Shown here one piece after another: positions 25,493 to 34,918 of a stretch of DNA of 64,000 nt. The position numbers and the translations under genes were made by a program. The notes below the pieces were generated by a model. That model had not been told where the DNA came from and did no database searches. It saw nothing but the letters and a program-made list of their open reading frames with translations. The DNA lies in contig JAPPJO010000075.1 in assembly GCA_028820325.1 (NCBI GenBank), forward strand, positions 52,288-116,287, written 5' to 3'. Within the stretch, counting starts at the first letter, position 1. Every line of letters begins with the position of its first letter. Source of the stretch: Gammaproteobacteria bacterium. Lineage in GTDB: Bacteria > Gemmatimonadota > Gemmatimonadetes > Longimicrobiales > Gaopeijiaceae.

Positions 25493-26997
25493 TAGCGGAT
25501 CCCTACCAGGCCGCGCACGGACTCGATGAGGGCGTCGCTGTCCCAGCCGATGCCGTGCCGGAAGACAATGCTCGTGTTGCGGATGTGTCCGTCGGCTTCG
25601 ACGTCGCCCTCCACGACCGCGAGATCCGCGCGCTTGCCGGGCTCCACGCTGCCCACGTCGTCGTAGATTCCCAGTACGCGGGCACCGTTGGCGCTCATGA
25701 TTTCCGCCACCTCGGGAGCGGTGAACCCGGCTTCCAGCAGCAGCTCGAAGTTGCGCTGGTCGCCCAGCCCCGGCGGCGCCGCGCCGTAGCCGGTCGGGTC
25801 GACGCCGGCGGCCAGGAGCCCTCCCGCCTGTACGAAGGCGTACTCGTAGTCCATCGCCACCCGCAGCAACTCGGGAGAGAGGCCCATGCCGGATGCGGGA
25901 TCGGTGCCGCGGATGCGGTCGAACTGCGCCCGCACGTCGGCGGCCACCTCGGGCGCCAGGACTTCCCATACCCGGGGATCGAGGTCGCCGCGGCCCGGCA
26001 CGGAGATCTCGTAGACCGCCAGCGTCGAGGTCATCGACACATCGTTGTCGACCATGTCCCGGAAGGTCTGCTGCACGTCCGGGCCGTTCACGTCGAGGTC
26101 CCCGTAGGTGTTGCGGAACCCGGGCGGACACTCGTCGGGCTGCTTGGACGGATCGTACTCGCTGTTGGCGAAAAGGCCGTGCTCGAGGTTGTCGATCCCG
26201 AGCGCCACCGCCTCTCTGTAACCCACTGAGCAAAGATGCGCAGTGACGTTGATGCCGTGGGCATGGGCTTCCTCGATCGCGGCGCCCAGCTCGGCCCGGC
26301 TGATCCAGGTATAGGCCTTGAACCAGTCCACGCCCTCCTCGGACCAGTAGCGCACCACCCGGCGGGCGGATTCCGGTCCGTCCAGTTGCGCCATCGTGCG
26401 GCTCCCCCGCTGTCCGGTGAGGTAGGGTCCGGTGATGAAGATGGTCGGCCCGACGGCGAGCCCGGCCTCGATTTCCTCCTGAAGGTTGATCTCCTCGTAG
26501 GGCGCGCGCGCGCCGGTGGTGCGGATGGTCGTCAGGCCGGAGGCCAGATAGAGCCTGGGGGCGCTGAAGGAGAGCTGCGCCGCCCGGCCGCCGGCCGCCG
26601 TGTAGAAGCTGTGGTTGTGCAACCCGATCAGCCCGGGCATCACCGTGTGTCCTGCCAGGTCGAGCACCTCGGCGCCACCGGGCACGTCGACCTCGCCGTC
26701 GTTGCCCACCGCCGCGATGCGGCCGTCCGCGATCACCACCGTCTGTCCGTCGCGCGCGGGTTCGCCGGTGCCGTCGAGGAGCTTGACCCCGGTGAGCGCC
26801 ACCGGGTCGGCGTCGACCGCGATCAGGTCGGCGAACTCCTGGGTGACATCCGCCGCCGGCTGGGCCGCGGCGGCTTCCGGCGCGGGTGCGTCCGCTTCCT
26901 GCGGGGCAGGCGCCTCGCACGCGACGCCCAGCGCCACGAAGGCGGCCGGCAGAAGCAGCTTTGCGAATGGGGCGTTTTGTTCGCGTGGGTCTCTCAT
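25492..26997 (-). CDS. Amidohydrolase family lipoprotein
   Basis: The product has 501 residues. The ATG at 26997 has GGAGG six bases upstream and opens a lipoprotein signal with lipobox GVAC (Cys about residue 27), followed by a ~45-residue Ala/Pro/Glu-rich tether. The metal-dependent barrel carries PGLIGLHNHS (HxH), DWFKAYTW (a Lys that may be carbamylated), NVTAHLCS and DNLEHGLF (His ligands), and a C-terminal GSVEPGKRADLAVVEGD. The family includes imidazolonepropionase-like and prolidase-like hydrolases; the substrate is unknown. It is probably exposed on the cell surface or periplasmic face. A longer in-frame start exists but would bury the signal. Confidence 0.9.
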   Translation of the reverse strand: MRDPREQNAPFAKLLLPAAFVALGVACEAPAPQEADAPAPEAAAAQPAADVTQEFADLIAVDADPVALTGVKLLDGTGEPARDGQTVVIADGRIAAVGNDGEVDVPGGAEVLDLAGHTVMPGLIGLHNHSFYTAAGGRAAQLSFSAPRLYLASGLTTIRTTGARAPYEEINLQEEIEAGLAVGPTIFITGPYLTGQRGSRTMAQLDGPESARRVVRYWSEEGVDWFKAYTWISRAELGAAIEEAHAHGINVTAHLCSVGYREAVALGIDNLEHGLFANSEYDPSKQPDECPPGFRNTYGDLDVNGPDVQQTFRDMVDNDVSMTSTLAVYEISVPGRGDLDPRVWEVLAPEVAADVRAQFDRIRGTDPASGMGLSPELLRVAMDYEYAFVQAGGLLAAGVDPTGYGAAPPGLGDQRNFELLLEAGFTAPEVAEIMSANGARVLGIYDDVGSVEPGKRADLAVVEGDVEADGHIRNTSIVFRHGIGWDSDALIESVRGLVGIR

Positions 26998-27067
26998 TGG
27001 TCCTCCTCGTACGCGATATCGTTCCAGAGCATCAAAAAGGCACGGCTGCGGGGCGCCGCACAATGGG

Positions 27068-29356
27068 TCAGGGCTCGACCTCGAACACGAACTTCATCCC
27101 GGCCTCGATATGCTCCGCGATGTGGCAGTGCACCATCCAGCGCCCGGGGTTGGACAGCTCCAGCAGGATGTCGGTGGTGGATCCGGTCGGGAGCAGCACC
27201 GTGTCCTTCCACACAAGGTTGTCGTTGGCGACGCCGTTCTGCGAGAGCACCAGGAAGCGCTGTCCGTGGATGTGCAGCGGATGCTGCATGGCGTGAAACG
27301 CGTTGCGGTCGTTGTGAAGCCGGATCTTGACCACGTCGCCCACGCGGAAGCGCCAGCTGATGTCCATGTTCTCGCGCGCGGTCCCGGATTCGCGCAGGAT
27401 CCAGCGGGCCTGCCCGCCGTCGCTCGCCCAGTTCATGACCGGCATGGTGCCGCTCCACTCCACCGGGTTGAAGTAAACCCAGTCGTAGAGCATCGACTGT
27501 TCGACGGCGCGGGGAAGATCCTCGACCTCGAGGGTGAGGTCCAGCGAATGGTCGACGGGGCGGTCAAACTGCTCGCGGTAGGCGTCGATTTCGCGCGCGA
27601 CATCCGCGTTCTCGCGCAGGGTCGCGAAGGCGTGTGCGTGATCGACCGCGCCGGGCTCGGGGTCGACGACGATCCGGCCCATGACGCGCGACTCGCTAAG
27701 GAAGACGCCTTCCCTGTGGCTGATCGCCTGCACCCGGTTGGCGAGCACGAACTCGCCGGGCTCGTCGAAGCGCACCTCCACGACGTACCGCTCGGCCGGG
27801 GAGATGACGACGCTCTCGGACATCACCTCCCGCTCGAACCTGCCCACGTCGGAGGCAACCACCTTGACGGGCAGGGGGATCGAGGCGCTGGACGGGATGA
27901 CGGGTTCGCCGGTCAGGATGCCGGACGGGTCGAGCGTGGCGGAACTCTCGTCCGCGCGAGCGAACGACAGGTTGAACGTGCGCGTATTGGAGACGTTGGT
28001 GAGGAAAAAGCGCACCACCTCGCCGCGCCTCACGCTCAGCGCGTAGTCCGGCTCGCCGTTCACGAGAAGGATGTTGCCGAAGCGGCCCATGAGCGCGTAG
28101 TTGCTCGCGTTCTCGCCGAAGGGCACGATGCCGTCCTCTCCCAGCAGAAGGTCGTCCAGCATCAGCACCTGTTCCTGGTTCGCCGGGCCGTAGTAGTCGG
28201 GTCGCGGCGAGTCGACCAGCAGGTTTCCGTAGAGGCCCATCTCCTGCTGTATGTCCTCGCGGTGATGAGGATGGTACCAGTAGATGCCGGCGTCCGGGAA
28301 ATGGATCTGGTAGCGGAAGGTCTCGCCGGGCTCGACCGGGTCCTGGGTGACCCCGGGGACCCCGTCGAAGCGGTTGTCCAGACGGATGCCGTGCCAGTGG
28401 ATGGCCGTCGGCAGCGGGGTTCGGTTGGTGAAGTTGACGAAGATGGTCGCGTTCTCGGGCACCTGGATGAGGGGGCCCGGCTGCTGCCCGTTGAAGGCAA
28501 GCATGACCACCGGGCGGCCGCCGATGTCGCGGCGGACGAAGTCGGCTTCGAGGTCGAGCGTGCCGCCGTCGCCCAGGCGCACCAGCTGGCGCGGGCGGAC
28601 CGGGGGGAGGTCCTCCGGCGCCGGGGCTTCCGGCAGAAAGCCGTCCACGCGCGGCCGCAGCGCCATGATGCCCGGCAGCATCGGCAGGCCGGGGTACATG
28701 GGGGGCAGGCTCCATGTGGATCCATCCATGCCGCCGGCGTGGTCATGGGACATGCCCTCGGGCGCGCGAAGGGCCTCCGGCGCCTGGGCCAGCAGGTCGT
28801 GGGCTTCCATCAGGCTGCTGGGCGAGCGGCCGCGCAGCACGAGCCGGCCCTCGCGCTCGGTGGCGCTGGCGGATGCCTCCGCGGTGACCATGATGAGGAA
28901 CTTGTTGAACGAGACTCGGCCGAGGGGATTGCGGCCGTTCCCCACCGGCCCGAGCCGGATCATCGGATCCAGCGTGGGGGTGGTCGCCCACGCCACGTAG
29001 GCCTCGAATGGGCCCAGCTGGCTGGGGTCGGGAAGTCCGCTGATCCAGGCGGTCAGGTTGGACACATGGTTGCCTTCGGCGGTCACCGTCACCCCGAAGG
29101 GACCGGGCACCCGGCCCAGCTCGACCACTCCCCACGCATCCCGTGCGGCGGCCGTGGCGTGCAGGTCGAAGCAGAAGAGATCGGTCGGCGTCTGCCCCAC
29201 GGGAGAAGCGGCGCCGCCGGCCAGTCGGGCGCCCCGGGCCCCCGCGGAACAGAGGCTGGAGAGGTCGGACTGCTGGGGTGCGAGCGCCGCGGCGCATCCC
29301 GGCAGGAAGCCGGCTAGGGCCACCACGCTGAACGCCGCCTGCAACAGGTCGCGCAT
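27068..29356 (-). CDS. Multicopper oxidase lipoprotein with N-terminal fused beta-domain
   Basis: The product has 762 residues. I use the ATG at 29356; a TTG at 29374 with its own GGAG is possible. A signal with LPGC lipobox (Cys ~21) is followed by a ~120-residue domain (residues ~60-180) containing PFGVTV, YVAWATTP, LGRVSFNKFLIMVTAE and LVLRG. It is homologous to the separate protein at 32.6 kb. Then come a Met/His-rich linker (MSHDHAGGMDGS) and three cupredoxin domains with all four copper motifs: HWHGIRLDNRFDG, YWYHPHHRED, HPLHIHGQRF and HCHIAEHIEAGM. The final Met is the usual type 1 axial ligand. It oxidises a substrate (metal ion, phenolic or protein electron donor) and reduces oxygen to water in the periplasm. 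It is divergent from phoD. Confidence 0.92.
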   Translation of the reverse strand: MRDLLQAAFSVVALAGFLPGCAAALAPQQSDLSSLCSAGARGARLAGGAASPVGQTPTDLFCFDLHATAAARDAWGVVELGRVPGPFGVTVTAEGNHVSNLTAWISGLPDPSQLGPFEAYVAWATTPTLDPMIRLGPVGNGRNPLGRVSFNKFLIMVTAEASASATEREGRLVLRGRSPSSLMEAHDLLAQAPEALRAPEGMSHDHAGGMDGSTWSLPPMYPGLPMLPGIMALRPRVDGFLPEAPAPEDLPPVRPRQLVRLGDGGTLDLEADFVRRDIGGRPVVMLAFNGQQPGPLIQVPENATIFVNFTNRTPLPTAIHWHGIRLDNRFDGVPGVTQDPVEPGETFRYQIHFPDAGIYWYHPHHREDIQQEMGLYGNLLVDSPRPDYYGPANQEQVLMLDDLLLGEDGIVPFGENASNYALMGRFGNILLVNGEPDYALSVRRGEVVRFFLTNVSNTRTFNLSFARADESSATLDPSGILTGEPVIPSSASIPLPVKVVASDVGRFEREVMSESVVISPAERYVVEVRFDEPGEFVLANRVQAISHREGVFLSESRVMGRIVVDPEPGAVDHAHAFATLRENADVAREIDAYREQFDRPVDHSLDLTLEVEDLPRAVEQSMLYDWVYFNPVEWSGTMPVMNWASDGGQARWILRESGTARENMDISWRFRVGDVVKIRLHNDRNAFHAMQHPLHIHGQRFLVLSQNGVANDNLVWKDTVLLPTGSTTDILLELSNPGRWMVHCHIAEHIEAGMKFVFEVEP

Positions 29357-29478
29357 CGTCTCCCACGCCTGCAAGGTGAATCTCCAGGTTCCCGTTTGGG
29401 TTCCCGGACGGTTGTTCCATAATATGGGTGCCCGCCGCGCACGCGAATGAAGATAGACCCTTGCCCCGGGAGACGGCC

Positions 29479-31059
29479 GTGAAGACGAGGGAAGCGCACT
29501 GGTACCACTTGGCCGCCGCTCGAATGTCGCGGCGCGATTTTGTGAGAATCGGGCGGGATGTGGCCGGCATCGTCGCGCTGGGCTCGCTTGGCGCCTGCCG
29601 GGCCGACCGCTCGGCGCAGCTGGCCGTCTCGCCCTTCCCGTCGGGGGTCGCGTCCGGCGATCCCGACGCCGGGGGAATGGTGCTGTGGACGCGCCTGTCC
29701 GGGGAGGGGATGCGCGAAGCGGGTCTGGCGGCGGAGCCGGTCGCGGTGCGCTGGGAGGTGGCGGCCGACGAGAGCTTCGCGCGCATCGTTCGCCAGGGCA
29801 CCCAGCTGGCCGTACCCGAACTCGGCCACTCGGTCCACGTGGAGGTGGAGGGACTCGAATCCGACCGGCCGTACTGGTATCGCTTCATGACGGGAGGCGA
29901 CCAGAGCCCGGTCGGACGCACCCGCACCCTGCCCGCGCCCGGCACGCCCGCCGACCGGCTGCGCTTCGCGTTCGCCTCGTGTCAGAACTACGAGCACGGC
30001 TACTTCACGGCCTACCGCCACATGGCGGAGGAAGAACTGGACCTGGTCTTCCACCTGGGCGACTACATCTACGAGGTGGGATACGGCGACAACCTGGTGC
30101 GCGCGCACGAGGCGGGCGAAGTGTTCACCCTCGACGACTACCGGGCCCGCTACCTCCTCTACCGGTCCGACCCCGACCTGCAGGCCGCTCACGCGTCGTT
30201 CCCGTGGGTGATCACCTTCGACGACCACGAGGTGGACAACAACTGGGCGTCCGACGTGGCCGAGGACGACCAGTCTCCCGCGCAGCTTCTGCTGCGCCGC
30301 ACCGCCGCCTTCCAGGCCTTCTACGAGTTCATGCCCGTGCGGCGCTCGTCCATGCCCAGCGGGCCCGACATCCAGGTCTACCGGCGGCTCCACTTCGGCG
30401 GCCTGGCCGACCTCCATGTGCTGGACAGCCGCCAGTACCGCTCCGACCAGGCGTGTGGCGACACCAACGGGCCGCTGTGCCCGGAGGCCCTCGAGCCCGG
30501 CCGCACCATGCTCGGGGCCGAGCAGGAGGAGTGGCTGTTCGGGGGCTTGGCCGGGTCGGAGAGCCGCTGGAACGTCCTGGCCAACCAGGTCATGATCGCC
30601 CGGCTGGAGGGCTCCCGCGACGGCGAGCCCACCGTCTCGATGGACCGCTGGGACGGCTACCCGGAAGCGCAGGGCCGGCTGCTCTCCTTCCTCGACCAGA
30701 CGCGGCCGCCGAACCCGGTGGTGCTCACCGGGGACATCCACAGCAACTGGGCGGCCGACCTGAAGGCGGACCCCCGCGACCCGTCGTCCGGCGTCGTGGG
30801 CGCCGAACTGGTGGGCACTTCCATCAGCTCCGGCGGAGACGGGGAGGATACGCGCCCAGGTACCGCCGACTCGCTGGCCCGCAACCCGCACATCCACTTC
30901 TTCAACGCCCAGCGAGGCTACGTCCGCTGCGAGGCAACCCCCGAGCGGCTGGCCGCCGACTACCGCGTCGTGCCCTACGTGACGCGACCGGGAGCCCCGC
31001 TCGAGACGCGCGCCTCGTTCGTGGTCGAAGCGGGCCGGCCGGGACTCCTGCCCGCGTGA
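29479..31059 (+). CDS. phoD: PhoD-family alkaline phosphatase / phosphodiesterase
   Basis: The product has 526 residues. The GTG at 29479 has GGGAG upstream. The N-terminus carries a twin-arginine signal (SRRDFVRIGRDVAG) ending near an SLGAC lipobox, so a folded, metal-loaded enzyme is exported. The PhoD domains follow: a beta N-domain (FPSGVASGDPDAGGMVLWTR), then the metallophosphatase core with FASCQNYEHGYF, FHLGDYIYE, FDDHEVDNNW and LTGDIHSNW, which bind Fe/Ca. It releases phosphate from phosphodiesters outside the cytoplasm. No Pho box is apparent in the divergent region shared with the multicopper oxidase. Thirteen kb away the pst operon would take up the product. Confidence 0.94.
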   Translation: MKTREAHWYHLAAARMSRRDFVRIGRDVAGIVALGSLGACRADRSAQLAVSPFPSGVASGDPDAGGMVLWTRLSGEGMREAGLAAEPVAVRWEVAADESFARIVRQGTQLAVPELGHSVHVEVEGLESDRPYWYRFMTGGDQSPVGRTRTLPAPGTPADRLRFAFASCQNYEHGYFTAYRHMAEEELDLVFHLGDYIYEVGYGDNLVRAHEAGEVFTLDDYRARYLLYRSDPDLQAAHASFPWVITFDDHEVDNNWASDVAEDDQSPAQLLLRRTAAFQAFYEFMPVRRSSMPSGPDIQVYRRLHFGGLADLHVLDSRQYRSDQACGDTNGPLCPEALEPGRTMLGAEQEEWLFGGLAGSESRWNVLANQVMIARLEGSRDGEPTVSMDRWDGYPEAQGRLLSFLDQTRPPNPVVLTGDIHSNWAADLKADPRDPSSGVVGAELVGTSISSGGDGEDTRPGTADSLARNPHIHFFNAQRGYVRCEATPERLAADYRVVPYVTRPGAPLETRASFVVEAGRPGLLPA

Positions 31060-31218
31060 ATGCCGCGCATGCCCGGGTTCCCGCCCAACGCCTTCCCCCT
31101 CCGAGGGAGCCGCATTCATCACGGCCTCGTGCGCGCGAGGTCCGAATCAGGTTACTATGACCGGACGGGCCCGCGTGGGTCCGGAAATCCTGTTGCCATC
31201 CTGCCGAAGGAGTTCGCC

Positions 31219-32583
31219 ATGCGAACCAGCGTCGTCCATTCGACCATCGTGAAAACCGGGGCCGCCGTTCTGGCGCTCGCTCTGGCGGCCGCGCCCGCAG
31301 CCGGGCAGTGGACATCACTGAAGCCGGGCAGCGACAACATGGACGTGCTCGGCCACGTCCCCCTCGGCCCGCAGCTCAGCATCGCGGACATCGAGCTCGA
31401 GCAGGAGATGCACCGTCCCTACGCGTACGTCGCGCGCATGGTGTACGGAGAGGTCGGTCCCAAGGGCACCGACATCATCAACCTCGAGGATCCCGAGAAG
31501 CCGGAGGTGATCTACCGCTGGCGCATCGAGAATCAGGACCTGCACCAGCGCACGGGCGGCATGGACGTCAAGTACTTCAAGCTCGACGGCCGCTACTACG
31601 TGGTGCAGTCGCTGCAGTTCGGCCAGGGCGGCCCCAACCCCGATCTGGGCGCGGTCATCCTGGATGTCACCGGGCTCCCCGATCCGACCACGGTTCGCGA
31701 GGTGGCGCGCATCCGCGAGCCAGAGCTACCCGGGGGCTTCCACAACATCTTCATCTACAAGCACTCGGACGGACGCGTCCTGCTTCTCACTACGGTGCGC
31801 GGCCCGTTCGCCCACGCCTACGACATGGCGAAGGCGGTCGATGGCGATCCATCGGACGCGCTGGCGGGGCGGATCCCGGTTCCCGAGTCTCCGCTCGGGC
31901 AGGGCAGCGGGCGCGGCTATCACGACTTCTACGCCGCCTGGCACCCCGACACCGGGCAGGACCGCTTCTACGGCGGCGGCACCGGGGGCTATTACGTCTA
32001 CAACATCAGCGACCTGGACAACCCGGAGCTGGTGGTCACGATGACGGGCATCAGCGGCGTCCGCTCGGGGCACACCTTCACGCCCAGCCCCGACGGCCGC
32101 TACGTCATCGCCGAGACCGAATACCAGTACGCGCCGCTGCGCATCTTCGATCTTCAGCCCGCGCTCGAGGGCACGCAGACGAACATCAACCGGCCCATCT
32201 CGGCCTGGACCGCGGACTGGCAGAACCTCGTGCACAACCACGAGGTGCGCTGGCCCTACGTCTTCGTCTCCGGGTATCTCGACGGCCTCCAGATCTTCAG
32301 CCTGATGGATCCGACCAACCCGGTCACCGTGGGCTACTACGACACCTACGTCGGCTCGCCCAACGCTCGCGACTTCCGCACCCCCGTGTTCAACGGGGCG
32401 TTCGGCGTGGACGTGCGCAACGAGGACGGGCTCATCGTCGTGAGCGACATGAGCACCGGTTTCTGGACCTTCCGCATGGAGGGCTTCAGCGGCTGGAACG
32501 GCGAGGACTGGGGCATGCCGGACATCTCCAGCGTCCAGAAATGGGACGAGACCCGTCCGCGCCCGGTCAGCCAGGAGCCCTGA
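31219..32583 (+). CDS. Secreted LVIVD-repeat beta-propeller protein
   Basis: The product has 454 residues. The ATG at 31219 has AAGGAG upstream and a normal signal peptide ending near AAPAAGQW. The mature part is a beta-propeller of LVIVD-type repeats: YVARMVYGEVGPKGTDIINLEDPEKPEV, GAVILDVTGLPDPTT, GYYVYNISDLDNPELV, LRIFDLQPALEGT and GLQIFSLMDPTNPVTVGYYD. Such propellers often bind partners or act in electron-transfer complexes; the family is also found near selenium-binding-protein-like genes. Eighteen bases separate its stop from the next gene, so it is in an operon with the small beta-domain protein, the second multicopper oxidase and the cytochrome c lipoprotein. Its own catalytic activity is unknown. 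Confidence 0.85.
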   Translation: MRTSVVHSTIVKTGAAVLALALAAAPAAGQWTSLKPGSDNMDVLGHVPLGPQLSIADIELEQEMHRPYAYVARMVYGEVGPKGTDIINLEDPEKPEVIYRWRIENQDLHQRTGGMDVKYFKLDGRYYVVQSLQFGQGGPNPDLGAVILDVTGLPDPTTVREVARIREPELPGGFHNIFIYKHSDGRVLLLTTVRGPFAHAYDMAKAVDGDPSDALAGRIPVPESPLGQGSGRGYHDFYAAWHPDTGQDRFYGGGTGGYYVYNISDLDNPELVVTMTGISGVRSGHTFTPSPDGRYVIAETEYQYAPLRIFDLQPALEGTQTNINRPISAWTADWQNLVHNHEVRWPYVFVSGYLDGLQIFSLMDPTNPVTVGYYDTYVGSPNARDFRTPVFNGAFGVDVRNEDGLIVVSDMSTGFWTFRMEGFSGWNGEDWGMPDISSVQKWDETRPRPVSQEP

Positions 32584-32601
32584 CCCCATGATGGTGACCT
32601 G

Positions 32602-33213
32602 ATGATGGGCAAGATGCTGCTGGCGCTCGCGCTTCTCGCCGGGATGGCTCCGGGAAGCGGAGATCCCTCTCCCGGGATTCCTCCGGCGACGTGCGCGCTG
32701 CCGGATGCCGTCGGGCCGACCGAGGCGTTCCACGCGCCGCTGCCCGAATCCGCCGCCCCGGTCGACGCGCCGGCCTACTACGCCTTCCCGGTGGTGAGCA
32801 CGCGCAGGCTTCCGGGCACGGGCCTCGCGGCGGGACTCGGCGAGGTGACCTTCCCCGACTCCCCGTTCGGGGTCACCCTGGCCGAGGACGGCAGCTACGT
32901 GCTCGACGTGTGGCTCTCGGTGGAACGCCTGATGGCGCCCCGCGAAGGCGTCTATGTGGGATGGCTGACCACGCCGAACCTGGACAAGGTCGAGCGCATC
33001 GGCGCGCTGGCCGACGGCGGTCCGCTCCGAGGCCGGGCGCAGTGGAACAAGTTTCTGCTGGTGGTCACGCTCGAGCCCGCCGACGATCCCGGGGCCGCGA
33101 TGTGGACGGGCCCGGTGGTGATGCGCGGCATGTCCCGCAGCGGGCAGATGCACACCATGGCGGGGCACGGCGCCTTCGAAGAGGAGAACTGCGCCGCCTA
33201 CGGCTACGATTGA
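32602..33213 (+). CDS. Secreted stand-alone homologue of the multicopper oxidase N-terminal domain
   Basis: The product has 203 residues. ATG codons at 32602 and 32605 are both usable. A signal peptide (LLALALLAGMAPGSG) leads into a beta-rich domain matching residues ~60-180 of the 762-residue oxidase at 27-29 kb: PFGVTL, VWLSVERL, YVGWLTTPNLDKVERIG, RGRAQWNKFLLVVTLE and VVMRGMSRSGQMH align in order with that protein. The domain has a C-terminal His/Met-containing tail (MHTMAGHG) that could touch copper. The gene lies directly before the second oxidase, which lacks this domain, so fission or fusion of one ancestral chain is likely. I recognise no named family. Confidence 0.75.
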   Translation: MMGKMLLALALLAGMAPGSGDPSPGIPPATCALPDAVGPTEAFHAPLPESAAPVDAPAYYAFPVVSTRRLPGTGLAAGLGEVTFPDSPFGVTLAEDGSYVLDVWLSVERLMAPREGVYVGWLTTPNLDKVERIGALADGGPLRGRAQWNKFLLVVTLEPADDPGAAMWTGPVVMRGMSRSGQMHTMAGHGAFEEENCAAYGYD

Positions 33214-33227
33214 GGCAGCCGACGCCG

Positions 33228-34910
33228 GTGCGCCTCCTTCACGGAATGCGAGTCCTTCTCCTGGCCGTGCTGCCGGGCGCGCTCGCGGCCCAGGAGCACC
33301 AGATGATGGGCCACGGCGAGCACGGCGAGGCCGGTGGCTGGCGCATGCCGCCGATGGACATGACCATGCCCATGGTGCCCGGGCTCGAGAACGCGCTCCC
33401 GCCCGTACGCCCGTTTCTCATCGGGGACGGCATGGATCCCGCGATGTTTCCGGCGGCCGAGCCCAGCCGGCGGGTGGTTCTGGCGGATGGCGACACCCTC
33501 GACATGGACGTGTCCGTGGTCCGGCGCACGATCGGCGGGCGCGACTACGCCATGCTCGGATACGGCGGCCAGTACCCGGGTCCCCTCATCCAGGCCGACC
33601 GCGGCTCACGCATCATGGTGCGGGTGACCAACCGCATTCAACTGCCCACGACGGTCCACTGGCACGGCATACGGCTGGAGAACCGCTTCGACGGCGTCGC
33701 CGGCCTGACCCAGGATCCCATCGCCGATGGCGAGACCTTCACATACGAGATCGACGTTCCCGACGCCGGCATGTTCTGGTACCATCCGCACATGCGCGAG
33801 GACGTCCAGCAGGACCTTGGCCTCTACGGGAACCTGCTGGTCATGCCGGCGGCCCCGGACTATTACGGCCCCTCCCACCGCGAGGAGTTGCTCGTGCTCG
33901 ACGACATCCTCATCGACGGGCAGGGCCTCATCCCCTGGGGCGAGGAAGCGCCGACGCACGCGCTCATGGGACGCTTCGGCACCGTGATGCTGACCAACGG
34001 GGTCGACGACCACCGCATCGAAGCGCGCGCCGGCGAGGTGGTTCGCTTCTACCTGACCAATGTCGCCAACACGCGCACCTTCAACGTCCGCTTCGGGAAT
34101 GCGCGCGTGAAGCTGATCGCTTCCGACATCGGCAAGTTCGAGCGCGAGACCTGGGTGGAGAGCGTGGTCATCGCGCCCGCCGAGCGCTACGTGGTGGACG
34201 TGCGCTTCCCCGAGGCCGGGCAGGTGGGCATCACCAACACGATCCAGGCCGTGAACCACTTCCGCGGCACCTTCTATCCGCACGAGGACACGCTGGCGGT
34301 GGTGAGCGTGAACGGCCCCGCTGTCGACGACGCCGTCACCCAGGCGTTCGATGCACTGCGCGAGAACCGCGACGTGGCCGAGGACATCGAACCCTTCCGG
34401 GCCCTGCTGGGCAAGCCGGTGGACTACGAGCTGGTGACCACGGTCCGGGTGCGCGACCTTCCCGTGCCCATCGTGGCGTCGATGGAGGCCGACACGTTCT
34501 ATGTGCCGCCGGTCGAGTGGAACGACGGCATGCCGATGATGAACTGGCTCTCCACGGGCACCCAGGTGACCTGGATCCTGCGGGAGCCGGCCAGCGGGCG
34601 CGAGAACGGTGACATCCAGTGGCGGTTCCGCGTGGGCGACGTGGTAAAGATCCGGGTGTTCAACGATCCCGAGTCGTTTCACCCGATGAACCATCCCATC
34701 CACATTCACGGGCAGCGCTTCCTGGTGACCGAGCGCGACGGCATCCCCAACACCAACCTGGTGTGGAAGGACACCACCATCCTGCCGGTGGGCTCGACCA
34801 TGGATCTCCTCGTGGAGATGTCGAATCCGGGGTCGTGGATGGTTCACTGTCACATCGCGGAGCACCTGCACGCGGGAATGATGTTCGTCTTCGAGGTTAC
34901 GGAGGAGTAG
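33228..34910 (+). CDS. Multicopper oxidase (second copy, without fused N-domain)
   Basis: The product has 560 residues from a GTG at 33228; an ATG at 33246 is also possible but gives a very short signal. The mature N-terminus is rich in Met and His (HQMMGHGEHGE, MDMTMPM), a typical copper-handling tail. All copper motifs are present: HWHGIRLENRFDG, FWYHPHMRED, HPIHIHGQRF and HCHIAEHLHAGM. It is strongly similar to the oxidase domains of the 27 kb protein and so is a paralogue. It starts 14 bases after the stand-alone domain gene and is followed by a cytochrome c lipoprotein, which may be an electron donor. The exported oxidase reduces oxygen to water. Confidence 0.92.
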   Translation: MRLLHGMRVLLLAVLPGALAAQEHQMMGHGEHGEAGGWRMPPMDMTMPMVPGLENALPPVRPFLIGDGMDPAMFPAAEPSRRVVLADGDTLDMDVSVVRRTIGGRDYAMLGYGGQYPGPLIQADRGSRIMVRVTNRIQLPTTVHWHGIRLENRFDGVAGLTQDPIADGETFTYEIDVPDAGMFWYHPHMREDVQQDLGLYGNLLVMPAAPDYYGPSHREELLVLDDILIDGQGLIPWGEEAPTHALMGRFGTVMLTNGVDDHRIEARAGEVVRFYLTNVANTRTFNVRFGNARVKLIASDIGKFERETWVESVVIAPAERYVVDVRFPEAGQVGITNTIQAVNHFRGTFYPHEDTLAVVSVNGPAVDDAVTQAFDALRENRDVAEDIEPFRALLGKPVDYELVTTVRVRDLPVPIVASMEADTFYVPPVEWNDGMPMMNWLSTGTQVTWILREPASGRENGDIQWRFRVGDVVKIRVFNDPESFHPMNHPIHIHGQRFLVTERDGIPNTNLVWKDTTILPVGSTMDLLVEMSNPGSWMVHCHIAEHLHAGMMFVFEVTEE

Positions 34911-34918
34911 TGCCGCCG

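Noticed and set aside
26615..29317. A 900-codon plus-strand frame opposite the amidohydrolase and the multicopper oxidase
   Set aside because: It spans two real genes on the other strand, with no ribosome site and shadow-like composition.
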